A DNA stretch of 64,000 bases, taken from assembly GCF_014852005.1 (NCBI RefSeq), contig NZ_JACVAU010000001.1:518001-582000 (forward strand), written 5' to 3'. Of this stretch, positions 9,914 through 20,144 are shown piece by piece. This DNA is from Pseudoxanthomonas sp. PXM03. GTDB lineage: Bacteria; Pseudomonadota; Gammaproteobacteria; Xanthomonadales; Xanthomonadaceae. The translations under genes and the position numbers were made by a program. Below the pieces are notes generated by a model. The model was not told the DNA's origin. It did not search any database and saw only the letters and a program-made list of their open reading frames with translations. Position 1 is the stretch's first letter; every line of letters begins with the position of its first letter.

Positions 9914-10762
9914 ATGGTCCTGCGCTGCCTTCTTGTCCTCTTGCTCGCCTTCTTTGTCCTGCCCGCTATGGCGCATGACGAAGAGAGGAAACCCTGGGTC
10001 GTCGCCACCTATGCGTATCCCCAGCGCGACCGCATCGCCGCGATCCAGCCCTTGGCCGACTACCTCGCCAAGCGTGGCGGCCATCCGGTACAGGTGAGAC
10101 TGTTCCCGTCGCCGACGGCATTGGTCGAAGCCCTGCGCGACGGTCAGGTGGATGTCGCGGTGCCCAACCTGCACGCCTATCTGCAGACGCGCCGCTGGCA
10201 TCAGCACGTGACCACCCTGCCGGTGCCGCAAGTGCCCCTGGCGCAGGCGGATCGTTACCGCGCGGTGCTGGTTGCGCGCGGCGTGTCCTCACTCGATGCG
10301 CTGGAGCGCGATGCGGCCCGTCTGCGGCTGGTCCTGGTCGGGCGCGATTCGGCCTCCGGCGGATTCGTGCCGGTACACCATCTTCGCGCGCTGGGACTGG
10401 AGGCGGAGGCGGCGTTCGCATCCTTGCGCTACGCGGGTTCGCATGCGGCTGCGCTGCAGGCCGTGGTTGAAGGCGAGGCGGACGTTGCCGCGCTTGCGGC
10501 CGACGTCTATGACGCATCGCCGAAGCAGCCGGCCATCATGGAACTGTGGCGCTCCGATCCCATCCCGCCGGGACCGCTGCTGTGCCGCCCCGGCCCCGGC
10601 GTGCCTTGCCAGGCGATCACGGCGTGGCTGCTGGAAGTGCACCTGAGGGACCCGGCCGTGATGGCGGCCCTTCGCGCAGGCTGGCCGGAATTCGGCGATG
10701 CGGAGCGCCTGGTGCCTGCCGATATCGCCCGACTGTCGTCGCAGGCGACGCGCATTGATTGA
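9914..10762 (+). CDS. PhnD-like periplasmic substrate-binding protein, orphan
   Basis: A 282-residue secreted binding protein of the phosphonate/phosphite (PhnD, type 2 periplasmic) fold. A signal peptide is clear (about 1-20, ending VLPAMA). Family-like features are VVATYAYPQRDRIAAIQPLADYLA near the start, LVEALRDGQVDVAVPN (about 68-83) and the hinge region GRDSASGGFVPVHHLRALG. No ABC permease or ATPase gene is nearby. The gene starts 7 bases after ilvD and is followed, 95 bases later, by a chemoreceptor gene. Such orphan PhnD-like proteins often serve as sensors; the ligand cannot be told from sequence. Not a reliable case for phosphonate use. Confidence 0.75.
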   Translation: MVLRCLLVLLLAFFVLPAMAHDEERKPWVVATYAYPQRDRIAAIQPLADYLAKRGGHPVQVRLFPSPTALVEALRDGQVDVAVPNLHAYLQTRRWHQHVTTLPVPQVPLAQADRYRAVLVARGVSSLDALERDAARLRLVLVGRDSASGGFVPVHHLRALGLEAEAAFASLRYAGSHAAALQAVVEGEADVAALAADVYDASPKQPAIMELWRSDPIPPGPLLCRPGPGVPCQAITAWLLEVHLRDPAVMAALRAGWPEFGDAERLVPADIARLSSQATRID

Positions 10763-10857
10763 CCGGCGCGCGGCGCGGACCGTGCCTGCCGCCGGACGGC
10801 ACCCTTAATTCGGCGCCTCCCCTGCCGCTAGAAGGAATGATCAGGGGAGGTGTGTCC

Positions 10858-12696
10858 ATGTCAGTCACAGCGGACGCGGCAACAGCCGGCGTCGATACCC
10901 GCCATCGTTTGCCGGACGCCCCCGTCGGCCTGCTGAGGCTGGCGGCCGATGCGCGCGTGCTGGACGCCAACCGCGCGGCGCTGGACCTGCTGGATGTGTC
11001 GGCCGAACACCTGCTGGGGCAGGACGGTGCGCATGTGTGGGGCCTGTCACCGGACGCACTGACCGGCGAGGAGGGCGTCTGGCAGGCACCGGGCGGCGAC
11101 CCGGCGCGGCGCGTCCGGTACCAGCGCGACCGCGACGGTGATGGCTGGATGCTCTCCCTGCCGCACCCCGAAACGGCCACGCTGCTGCGCGAAGCGGCGG
11201 GTCTGTCAGCAGAATCTGCCGCGGTGGCGGCATCGCCGGCCTTGCAGCCGCTGGCGCAGCGCCTGTGTGAAGCGCAGGCGGATCGTGCTCTGCTCGAACG
11301 CATCGGCCTGCTGCTCGGTGCCTGCGACCTGGACCTGGTTCCCGCCGAGGGACAGGCCGCCGATCCCCTGTTCCGGCAGATCGCAGCGGGTTTCGGCAAC
11401 CTGGCCGAAGCGATCCGGCAGGCAGTGGCGCTGTCGCATCAGGTGGCCGGCGACGTGCCGCACCTCGTGCACGAGAACGAAGACCTGCTGCGGCAATCCC
11501 AGTCCCAGGTGTCCGCACTGGAGGAGGTGCTGGTCGCGACGCGCCGCCTGTTGCAGGGGCTGCAGGGTGCCGGCGAGGAACTGCGGGCAGTGGTCAGCAT
11601 CGCGGCACAGGCCGATGCCAGCGCACGCGAGGGTGTATCTGCCGCGCGCCAGCTGGGCGAAGCAATGCGTGAAGTGGAACGGCGTTCGGCCCGGGCGGGC
11701 GATGTCATCGCGGTGATCGACGCGGTCGCGTTCCAGACCAACATCCTGTCGATCAACGCCGGCATCGAAGCCGCGCGCGCGGGCGAAGCCGGGCGCGGCT
11801 TCGGCGTGGTCGCCAGCGAAATACGGCGACTCGCCGGACAGGCCTCCGCTGCCGCGCGCGACGTGCGCACCATGCTGGAAGAGAGCGGCCAGGCGTTGGC
11901 GGAAAGCGCGCTCTCCGCGCAGGCCACCGAGCAGGTATTGGGCAGCATCGGCGATCTGCTGGGCCGTGCGAGCCGGGCGATGGAGTCCGCAGGCGGCCGG
12001 GTGGCCGCCCAGGGTGACGAGATCGCTGCGATCGACCGTGCCGTGGAACAGGTGGTCGACCTGAGTCGCAGCAACCTGGAGCATGCCGGCCAGGTCGCGG
12101 CGCGGGGCGCGGCACTGGCACAGGGCGCGGACACGCTGCACGACTGCGTGGGTCTGTTCCGGCTGCCACCCGATCCGCTGCGCGTGCGACGGCACGCACG
12201 CGTGCACGACCTCGCCTGCGCGGGCGCGGCGAGGATCGGAGCGGCGTTCGAGCACGCGCTGTCCACCGGACGGTTGGGGGAAGACGACCTGTTCGCGCGC
12301 GACTACACACCGATACCCGGCATCGAGCCGGCCAAGTTCACCACGGCCTTCGACACCCTGTGCGATGAGCTACTGCCACCGCTCCAGGAGCCCCTCGCCA
12401 CCCGGCATCCATGGATCGTGTTCGCCATCAGCGCCAATCCCGACGGCTACGTGCCCACCCACAACCTGCGTTTCAGCCAGCCGCTCACCGGCGATCGCGA
12501 GAAAGACCTGGTCGGCAACCGGACCAAGCGCCTGTTCACCGATCGCGTCGGCCGCAGTGTCGGCGCGCATACCGATCCATACCGGTTGCAGGTGTATCGC
12601 CGCGACACCGGACAGATCATGTTCGACCTGTCGGTGCCGATCCACGTCCATGGCCGTCACTGGGGAGGCTTCCGCATCGGCTACACGCTGGGCTGA
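10858..12696 (+). CDS. soluble PAS-containing methyl-accepting chemotaxis protein
   Basis: A 612-residue chemoreceptor with no transmembrane helix. Residues about 20-105 resemble a PAS domain (APVGLLRLAADARVLDANRA). Residues about 215-435 form the antiparallel coiled-coil MCP signalling domain; its tip, IDAVAFQTNILSINAGIEAA continuing to about 327, is the canonical CheA/CheW contact. Residues about 440-612 form a further domain (FARDYTPIPG, VGNRTKRLFTDRVG, HGRHWGGFRIGYTLG) that I know from other MCP C-termini and that resembles a Cache-type sensor fold. The start is the ATG at 10858, behind GGGGAGG. It should signal from the cytoplasm to a Che pathway encoded elsewhere. Confidence 0.85.
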   Translation: MSVTADAATAGVDTRHRLPDAPVGLLRLAADARVLDANRAALDLLDVSAEHLLGQDGAHVWGLSPDALTGEEGVWQAPGGDPARRVRYQRDRDGDGWMLSLPHPETATLLREAAGLSAESAAVAASPALQPLAQRLCEAQADRALLERIGLLLGACDLDLVPAEGQAADPLFRQIAAGFGNLAEAIRQAVALSHQVAGDVPHLVHENEDLLRQSQSQVSALEEVLVATRRLLQGLQGAGEELRAVVSIAAQADASAREGVSAARQLGEAMREVERRSARAGDVIAVIDAVAFQTNILSINAGIEAARAGEAGRGFGVVASEIRRLAGQASAAARDVRTMLEESGQALAESALSAQATEQVLGSIGDLLGRASRAMESAGGRVAAQGDEIAAIDRAVEQVVDLSRSNLEHAGQVAARGAALAQGADTLHDCVGLFRLPPDPLRVRRHARVHDLACAGAARIGAAFEHALSTGRLGEDDLFARDYTPIPGIEPAKFTTAFDTLCDELLPPLQEPLATRHPWIVFAISANPDGYVPTHNLRFSQPLTGDREKDLVGNRTKRLFTDRVGRSVGAHTDPYRLQVYRRDTGQIMFDLSVPIHVHGRHWGGFRIGYTLG

Positions 12697-12731
12697 ACAC
12701 GGCCACCTGGCCGATGTGTTCTAATTCGCCC

Positions 12732-14863
<2,132 letters not shown>

Positions 14864-14956
14864 CCGGTCCGGGTGCCAGGCATCCATCCGGCGTACTCAT
14901 GCGTAATGTTCACCGGGCGTCCGCCATCCTGGCGGCGTCCCGACAGGAGAACGATC

Positions 14957-15556
14957 ATGGCCCGTTTCGCCCGTAATGCCGGCCGCTGGATGATGGCAGC
15001 GTGCGTCCTGCTGCTTGCGGCCTGCGCCACCGGCCCGCGCGTCACCAGTGACGTGGACCCGTCCGCGAACTTCGCGCAGTACCGCAGCTTCGCCTTCTAT
15101 TCGCCGCTGGCGATCGAGGCGCAAGGCTACGCGACCCTGACCAGCGGGCGTATCAAGAATGCGGCGCGGGCACAGATGGAAGCGCGCGGCTACGTCTACG
15201 ATGAGACTTCGCCCGACCTGCGGGTGAACCTCAATGCCTACATGCAGGAAAAGACCGATGTCGTGTCGATGCCGGAAGTCGACTACGACTACTACTACAG
15301 CTACCGCGCCCGTCGTTATGTATCGGTGCCCTATTGGCGCGACCGCACCGAGGTCTACCAGTACACCGAGGGCACGATGAACGTGGATCTGGTGGACGCG
15401 GCGCAGAACCGGCTGGTGTGGACGGGCGTGGCGGTCGGCCGCGTGGGCCGTGCCACGCCGGAAGAGCGGGCCGCGAAGATCGATGCCGCCGTGGCCGACA
15501 TCTTCCTGCGCTACCCCTACCGCGCGGGCAGCGGCACGCCTGCGGTGTCGCCGTGA
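14957..15556 (+). CDS. DUF4136-type lipoprotein
   Basis: A 199-residue predicted lipoprotein: a basic start, a hydrophobic stretch and the lipobox LAAC with C23 as the lipid-modified residue. The body begins with DVDPSANFAQYRSFAF and ends with RATPEERAAKIDAAVADIFLRYP, the pattern of the DUF4136 family of envelope proteins of unknown function. A tyrosine-rich stretch (DYDYYYSYRARRYVSVPYW) lies mid-protein. An AGGAGA precedes the ATG. Its stop overlaps the GTG of the next small gene, so the two are probably co-translated. Confidence 0.8.
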   Translation: MARFARNAGRWMMAACVLLLAACATGPRVTSDVDPSANFAQYRSFAFYSPLAIEAQGYATLTSGRIKNAARAQMEARGYVYDETSPDLRVNLNAYMQEKTDVVSMPEVDYDYYYSYRARRYVSVPYWRDRTEVYQYTEGTMNVDLVDAAQNRLVWTGVAVGRVGRATPEERAAKIDAAVADIFLRYPYRAGSGTPAVSP

Positions 15557-15720
15557 AGGGGAATGGTGCGGGCATCGCAAGGGCGGGCATAGGTTTCGGC
15601 ACCGCGCTGGCCATCACCATCTCGTGGAGCGCCAACAAATCGCTGTTGTGGGCCGTGATCCATGGCGTGCTGTCATGGATCTACGTGGTGTATTACGCCC
15701 TGGTGTACCACTTCAAATGA
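15553..15720 (+). CDS. small membrane protein
   Basis: A 55-residue product starting at a GTG that overlaps the previous stop (GTGA). Two hydrophobic segments, GFGTALAITISW and LLWAVIHGVLSWIYVVYYALVY, suggest an inner-membrane protein with a short C-terminal tail. No named family can be assigned. The overlap with the lipoprotein gene and the following channel-like gene 10 bases later suggest one transcription unit. Confidence 0.65.
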   Translation: MKGNGAGIARAGIGFGTALAITISWSANKSLLWAVIHGVLSWIYVVYYALVYHFK

Positions 15721-15730
15721 GTCTCGCCGC

Positions 15731-16423
15731 GTGACGAAGCCCTTGCTCTGGTTGCGCTGGCTGGTGACGGCGCGACGGCATCCCTGCGCCTTCCTGCTGA
15801 TCGTCCAACTGGCGGGCATCCTGCTGTATCCGGTGATGGAAGACACCCAGGCAGGCCGGGCCCTGTTCGGCGCGTTCGGCATCCTGGTGCTCGCGCTTGC
15901 GCTGTGGGTGGTCAACCGCAGCGCGGCGGTGAACTGGATCGCATGGTCGCTCGCGGTGCCCGCCGTGCTGCTGTCGGTGTCGTCGGCCATCTTCGACCAG
16001 CCTGCGCTGGGCATCTACGCCCACCTGCTGGAGAGCGGACTGTACTTCTACACGGCGGGCAGCCTGATCGCCTACATGCTGCAGGACCACTCGGTCACCA
16101 GCGACGAACTGTTCGCCGCAGGCGCCACGTTCACGCTGCTCGCATGGGCCTTCGCCTTTTCGTTCTCGGTCTGCCAGCAGTGGTATCCGGGCAGCTTCAC
16201 CGCTGCGGTGGATCCGCAGTCGCCGCGCAGCTGGATGGAACTGCTGTTCCTGAGCTTCAGCCTGCTGTCGGGCGTGGGCCTGAGCGATGTCGTCCCCATC
16301 CAGCCCCAGGCACGCGCGCTGGTGATGCTGGAGCAGTTCGCGGGCGTGATGTACATCGCCGTGGTCGTATCGCGGCTGATCGGCCTGACGATCCTCAAGC
16401 ACCCGGTGCGCAAGGAAGGCTGA
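15731..16423 (+). CDS. ion-channel-like membrane protein with degenerate filter
   Basis: A 230-residue protein with about six hydrophobic segments. Its last third (MELLFLSFSLLSGVGLSDVV then ARALVMLEQFAGVMYIAVVVSRL) has the pore-helix, filter, inner-helix pattern of two-TM potassium channels (Ion_trans_2). The filter, however, reads SGVGLSD where potassium channels have TVGYGD or TTGFGD, so potassium selectivity is doubtful. I start at the GTG at 15731 (MTKPLLWLRWLVTARRHP); no strong ribosome-binding site is seen, and a frame extending upstream overlaps the preceding gene. Role unknown. Confidence 0.65.
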   Translation: MTKPLLWLRWLVTARRHPCAFLLIVQLAGILLYPVMEDTQAGRALFGAFGILVLALALWVVNRSAAVNWIAWSLAVPAVLLSVSSAIFDQPALGIYAHLLESGLYFYTAGSLIAYMLQDHSVTSDELFAAGATFTLLAWAFAFSFSVCQQWYPGSFTAAVDPQSPRSWMELLFLSFSLLSGVGLSDVVPIQPQARALVMLEQFAGVMYIAVVVSRLIGLTILKHPVRKEG

Positions 16424-16443
16424 GCGTTTCAGGCAGGCAAAAA

Positions 16444-16465
16444 ATTCGCGCCCGGGGGCGCGAAT
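16444..16465 (-). terminator. hairpin with a minus-strand U-tract
   Basis: A 9-bp perfect stem ATTCGCGCC / GGCGCGAAT with a CGGG loop. Read on the minus strand it runs into TTTTTT, as in an intrinsic terminator; on the plus strand it has no U-tract. No minus-strand gene precedes it, so its purpose is unclear. The rest of 16424-16645 shows no gene. Confidence 0.4.
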
Positions 16466-16645
16466 ACTGGAGCAGGTTGTAATAGGACGTCGGCGAGAGA
16501 GAGGTTGCCTGTGATGTTCCCGTTCAGGGGGAACACGGCGGTCACTGTAAAATGCACCGCGACGGTGCGCTTTCCCCATGCTGTTCCTGCACTTTGCCGA
16601 ATCTGCCGGATTGAACGATCCGGCCGGTGACAGGTATTCAGGCAC

Positions 16646-19030
16646 ATGACGGGACAAGGGCACCGGCGCAGCATCCGCCCCCACATGCCCCGACCTGCCG
16701 AGCCCCCCATCGTGCCCCCTGCCGAACACCTGAAGGTGGGCGAGTGCTTCGTCGACATCTCCCTGCGCGAGATCCGCGCGCCGGGTGCCCGCAAGCCTGC
16801 GCGCATCACGCCCAAGTCGATGGGCGTGCTGCTGGCGCTGGCCGACGCGCCTGGAAGGGTCGTCACACGCGACACGCTGCTGGCCGTGGTCTGGCCCGAC
16901 ACGCTACCGACCAACGATGTGGTCACCCAGGCCATCACCCAGTTGCGCAAGGCATTCGGTGAGCGTGGCGATGGTCCGCGCTATATCGAGACCATCGCCA
17001 AGAGCGGGTATCGCCTGCTGGCGTCGGTGGAGTGGTTGCCGGCGGCAGGCGACGATGCTTCGCCGCTTGCCGCCGATGAACCTGTTTCTGCTTCGTCCAC
17101 GCCAGCTGCCGCCCCCGTCGTCGTGCCGGTCGACGATGCATCCCGACACCCGGCGGCGCCGGTTCCGGTGATGGTCGGCGCAGGGCAGGCGCCAGACCCC
17201 CGCTTGTTCCGTCGCTGGGCCTGGGGCATCGGCCTGGGCGTACTGGCGTTGGGTATCGCAGCGTGGGGACTTTGGATGATGGGCGCGCGCAGCGGTCCCG
17301 TTCCAGCCGGGTCCGGCGTGCAGACGCTGGTACCTGCACCGCGTCCGTATCGCCTGATCACCTCGGCACCCGGATTCGAGCTGTCACCGACGCTGTCGCC
17401 GGACGGTTCGCAGGTCGCCTATCTGTCCAGCCTGACGGAAGAACTGGCGGGTACCGCGGTCATGGTGCAGACCACCGAGCCGGCCCAGCCGCGCACCCTG
17501 ACCGTGCCCCCGGAGGGCGCATGGGACAGCAATCCGGAGTGGTCGCCCAGTGGCCGTGAAATCGCGTTCCTGCGCCGCTTCCCGGGCAAGGACTGCCGGA
17601 TCATGGCGGTCCAGGCCAGTGGCGGGGAACCGCGCACGCTCGGGATCTGCGATCCGAACAACCGGCCCAGTTTCGACTGGATGCCCGGCGGCGATGGACT
17701 GGTGTTCAGCAGTCCGCTGACGGGTGCGGGCGAACCGGGCCTGCGCCTGCTGGATCTCGCCACGGGGCGCTGGCGTGCGCTGGACTACGGCGCGAGCGAC
17801 GAAGATGTCGATACCGCGCCGCGCTATTCGCCGGACGGCAAATGGATCGCCTTTGTCCGCAACACGCCGCTGGGCGATCTATGGCGCATTCCCGCAGAAG
17901 GGGGGCGTGCGGAACGCCTCACCCATCAGCGTGCGGAACTGCGCGGCTGGGACTGGACCCCGGACGGCAAGGCCATCGTGTTCGGGCGCCGCGTCGACAG
18001 TCACACGCGTCTGTATCGCCTGACCTTGCAGGATGGGCGCATCGAGGATCTCGGCATCGAGGATGCACAGACGCCGGCCATTGCAGCGCGTGCCGACCAG
18101 CTGGCGTTCGTGCAGCGCAAGCCGCAGTTCGGCGTGTACCGCATCAGCAGTGCGCCGGCGATGGACGGAAAGTTGCCCGTACCGGAACGGCTGTTCCCTT
18201 CCACCGGGCGTGACACGCTGCCGTCGGTGGCGCCGGATGGCCGCCAGATCGTGTTCACCTCCGACCGCTCCGGCGACTACGCCCTGTGGTGGGCCGACAT
18301 GGAACGCCCCGCGTCGTTGCGCCTGATCGAGGGCATCCATCCCGAGTCCCGCCACCTGCCTGTGTGGTCGCCGGACGGCAAGCGGGTGCTCGTCGTCGGG
18401 ACGGACGGCACCGGGCGCTATGGCCTGCACGAACTGGTCCCCGCCAGCGGCCAGTTGCAGTCGCTGGCGGTGCCGGTGGCGCTGGAGGACCTGCTGTTCG
18501 CGGCCTATTCGCCGGACCCGGCGCGGATCTTCGTGGTTGCGGGGCGCGGGGACAGCCAGCAACTGGTGCTGTTCGACCGGAACAGCACGCCGTGGCGGCA
18601 GGTCGCCACCATCGAGGGTGTGTCGTTCGCGCGCCCTGACGGCGCACAGGGACGGGTGTTGTTCACCCGGCTGGGCCACGACGGGCTGTGGCAGGCAGAC
18701 CTGTCCCTGTCTCCCGGCAGCATTCGCCAGATCGACGGCAATCACCCTGTGAGCCAGCGATACCGCACCTGGACGGTCACCGAGGACGGCCAGGTCGAGT
18801 ACCTCGAACAGCGGGCCGGGTGCTATGTCAGCCTGCGCCACATCGGGGCGGGACGCTCGCATCCGCCTCCCCGATGCCTTGAGCCGAACCATCTCTCCAC
18901 GATCAATGGCTTCAGCGCACATGCGCGCACGCGTGTGGCGTACGTCTCAATGGCGATCAACGACGGGTCCGACATCGGCCTGCTGTCGTTGCGGCGAACG
19001 GCGGCGACGCCGCCGGTGCGATTCTGGTAA
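16646..19030 (+). CDS. CadC-like winged-helix regulator with membrane helix and WD40/TolB-like propeller
   Basis: A 794-residue one-component regulator. Residues about 30-128 form an OmpR/PhoB-type winged helix (RKPARITPKSMGVLLALADA, TNDVVTQAITQLRKAFGE, YIETIAKSGYRLLA). A proline- and alanine-rich linker leads to one transmembrane helix at about 191-211. The rest (about 225-790) is a periplasmic beta-propeller with repeated SPDG blocks (LSPTLSPDGSQVAYLSS, PRYSPDGKWIAFVR, PVWSPDGKRVLVVG). This is the CadC/ToxR layout. The start could be 16646 or the ATG at 16685. It lies upstream of an AraC gene and a TonB receptor on the same strand and may control them; that is inference. Confidence 0.82.
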   Translation: MTGQGHRRSIRPHMPRPAEPPIVPPAEHLKVGECFVDISLREIRAPGARKPARITPKSMGVLLALADAPGRVVTRDTLLAVVWPDTLPTNDVVTQAITQLRKAFGERGDGPRYIETIAKSGYRLLASVEWLPAAGDDASPLAADEPVSASSTPAAAPVVVPVDDASRHPAAPVPVMVGAGQAPDPRLFRRWAWGIGLGVLALGIAAWGLWMMGARSGPVPAGSGVQTLVPAPRPYRLITSAPGFELSPTLSPDGSQVAYLSSLTEELAGTAVMVQTTEPAQPRTLTVPPEGAWDSNPEWSPSGREIAFLRRFPGKDCRIMAVQASGGEPRTLGICDPNNRPSFDWMPGGDGLVFSSPLTGAGEPGLRLLDLATGRWRALDYGASDEDVDTAPRYSPDGKWIAFVRNTPLGDLWRIPAEGGRAERLTHQRAELRGWDWTPDGKAIVFGRRVDSHTRLYRLTLQDGRIEDLGIEDAQTPAIAARADQLAFVQRKPQFGVYRISSAPAMDGKLPVPERLFPSTGRDTLPSVAPDGRQIVFTSDRSGDYALWWADMERPASLRLIEGIHPESRHLPVWSPDGKRVLVVGTDGTGRYGLHELVPASGQLQSLAVPVALEDLLFAAYSPDPARIFVVAGRGDSQQLVLFDRNSTPWRQVATIEGVSFARPDGAQGRVLFTRLGHDGLWQADLSLSPGSIRQIDGNHPVSQRYRTWTVTEDGQVEYLEQRAGCYVSLRHIGAGRSHPPPRCLEPNHLSTINGFSAHARTRVAYVSMAINDGSDIGLLSLRRTAATPPVRFW

Positions 19031-19177
19031 GTCACTGATCCAGAAAAAGAAAACACTTTCGCAAGTTCTTCGGAAGTGGATTCGTGGAGATTTCGGCGGG
19101 TTTTCCGCGCAATTTCCTGCGCCGCCCGCCATGTTCCGGCACATCCACTGCTCCTGTTGCGCAAAGTGGAATGACCG

Positions 19178-20086
19178 ATGGAGCAAACCTTGTGGGGGGA
19201 CCGCGGACAAGTGGTCCGCGCCGATGCGGCCGACGGCCAGGATCCGAACGGTTGCATCGCGGTCTCGCGGTTGGGTGCCGTGCAGGCGGGTGCCGACGTG
19301 TTCACCGTGTGGGTGCAACTGCGCGGTACCTCGTGGGTGGAGGCCAAGGAAGGACGCTTCCGGCTGCGCCGGGGGCACTGGATCGCACTGGAGCGCGACT
19401 CCAAGCCGCTGGTGCAGAGCGACCGCTACGGCCTGTGCCTGGGGGTGGCGCTGAGCGCGGATGCCCTGCGCGCGATGGCGCGATTCGCCGACAGCCCCCT
19501 GTATGCCGGTCGTGGGCGTTTGTCCCGACGCGATGCGCTGACGCTGCTGCGCCTGTGGCGCGCGGTCTCCCGGCACGCCCCGCAAGGCCCGGATTTCCTC
19601 GCACTGCGCCCCTTGCTGCTGCATATGGTGGCCGTCCAGCAGGAGTTCTCCGACTACATCCAGCGTTGCCCGGGGCGTTCACGCAGCCGCAAGCGCCAGG
19701 TGTTCGGCCGCCTGCAGCGCGCGCGCCTCTATCTGGAGGGCAATTGCGACCGCGTGGTGCGGATCAGTGAACTGGCCGAACTGACCAGTTTCTCCAGCTG
19801 GTACTTCTCGCGCACCTTCTACAGTCTGTATGACGAAAGTCCGCAGGCGGCCGCGGCACGGATGCGGCTGGAGCATGCGGCCGAACTGCTGCGCAACACC
19901 TCGATGATGGTGGGCGAAGTCGCCGCGGCATCGGGTTTCGACAATTGCTGCAGCTTCGCGCGTGCTTTCCGTGCGCGCTTCGGAACCTCGGCCAGTCGCT
20001 ATCGCATGGCATCGACCGCGTCGAGGACAGACTCGGCAAAGTCATCGGCCCTCGTGCGCAAAGCGGCCGTGAAGACTGGAACGTAA
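19178..20086 (+). CDS. AraC-family transcriptional regulator
   Basis: A 302-residue regulator. The C-terminal third (about 180-280) carries the two helix-turn-helix units of AraC/XylS proteins: ARLYLEGNCDRVVRISELAE with FSSWYFSRTFYSLYDESPQA, then MMVGEVAAASGFDNCCSFAR with AFRARFGTSASRYR. The N-terminal portion is a ligand-sensing region of unassigned type. The gene ends 58 bases before the TonB receptor start and reads the same way, so it is a candidate activator of that receptor. Nothing notable lies in the 147 bases before it. Confidence 0.88.
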   Translation: MEQTLWGDRGQVVRADAADGQDPNGCIAVSRLGAVQAGADVFTVWVQLRGTSWVEAKEGRFRLRRGHWIALERDSKPLVQSDRYGLCLGVALSADALRAMARFADSPLYAGRGRLSRRDALTLLRLWRAVSRHAPQGPDFLALRPLLLHMVAVQQEFSDYIQRCPGRSRSRKRQVFGRLQRARLYLEGNCDRVVRISELAELTSFSSWYFSRTFYSLYDESPQAAAARMRLEHAAELLRNTSMMVGEVAAASGFDNCCSFARAFRARFGTSASRYRMASTASRTDSAKSSALVRKAAVKTGT

Positions 20087-20144
20087 GTTTGCAAGGCGTT
20101 TTAACACGCCCATAACGCAACACGTTCCCCTGAGGAGAGATTCA

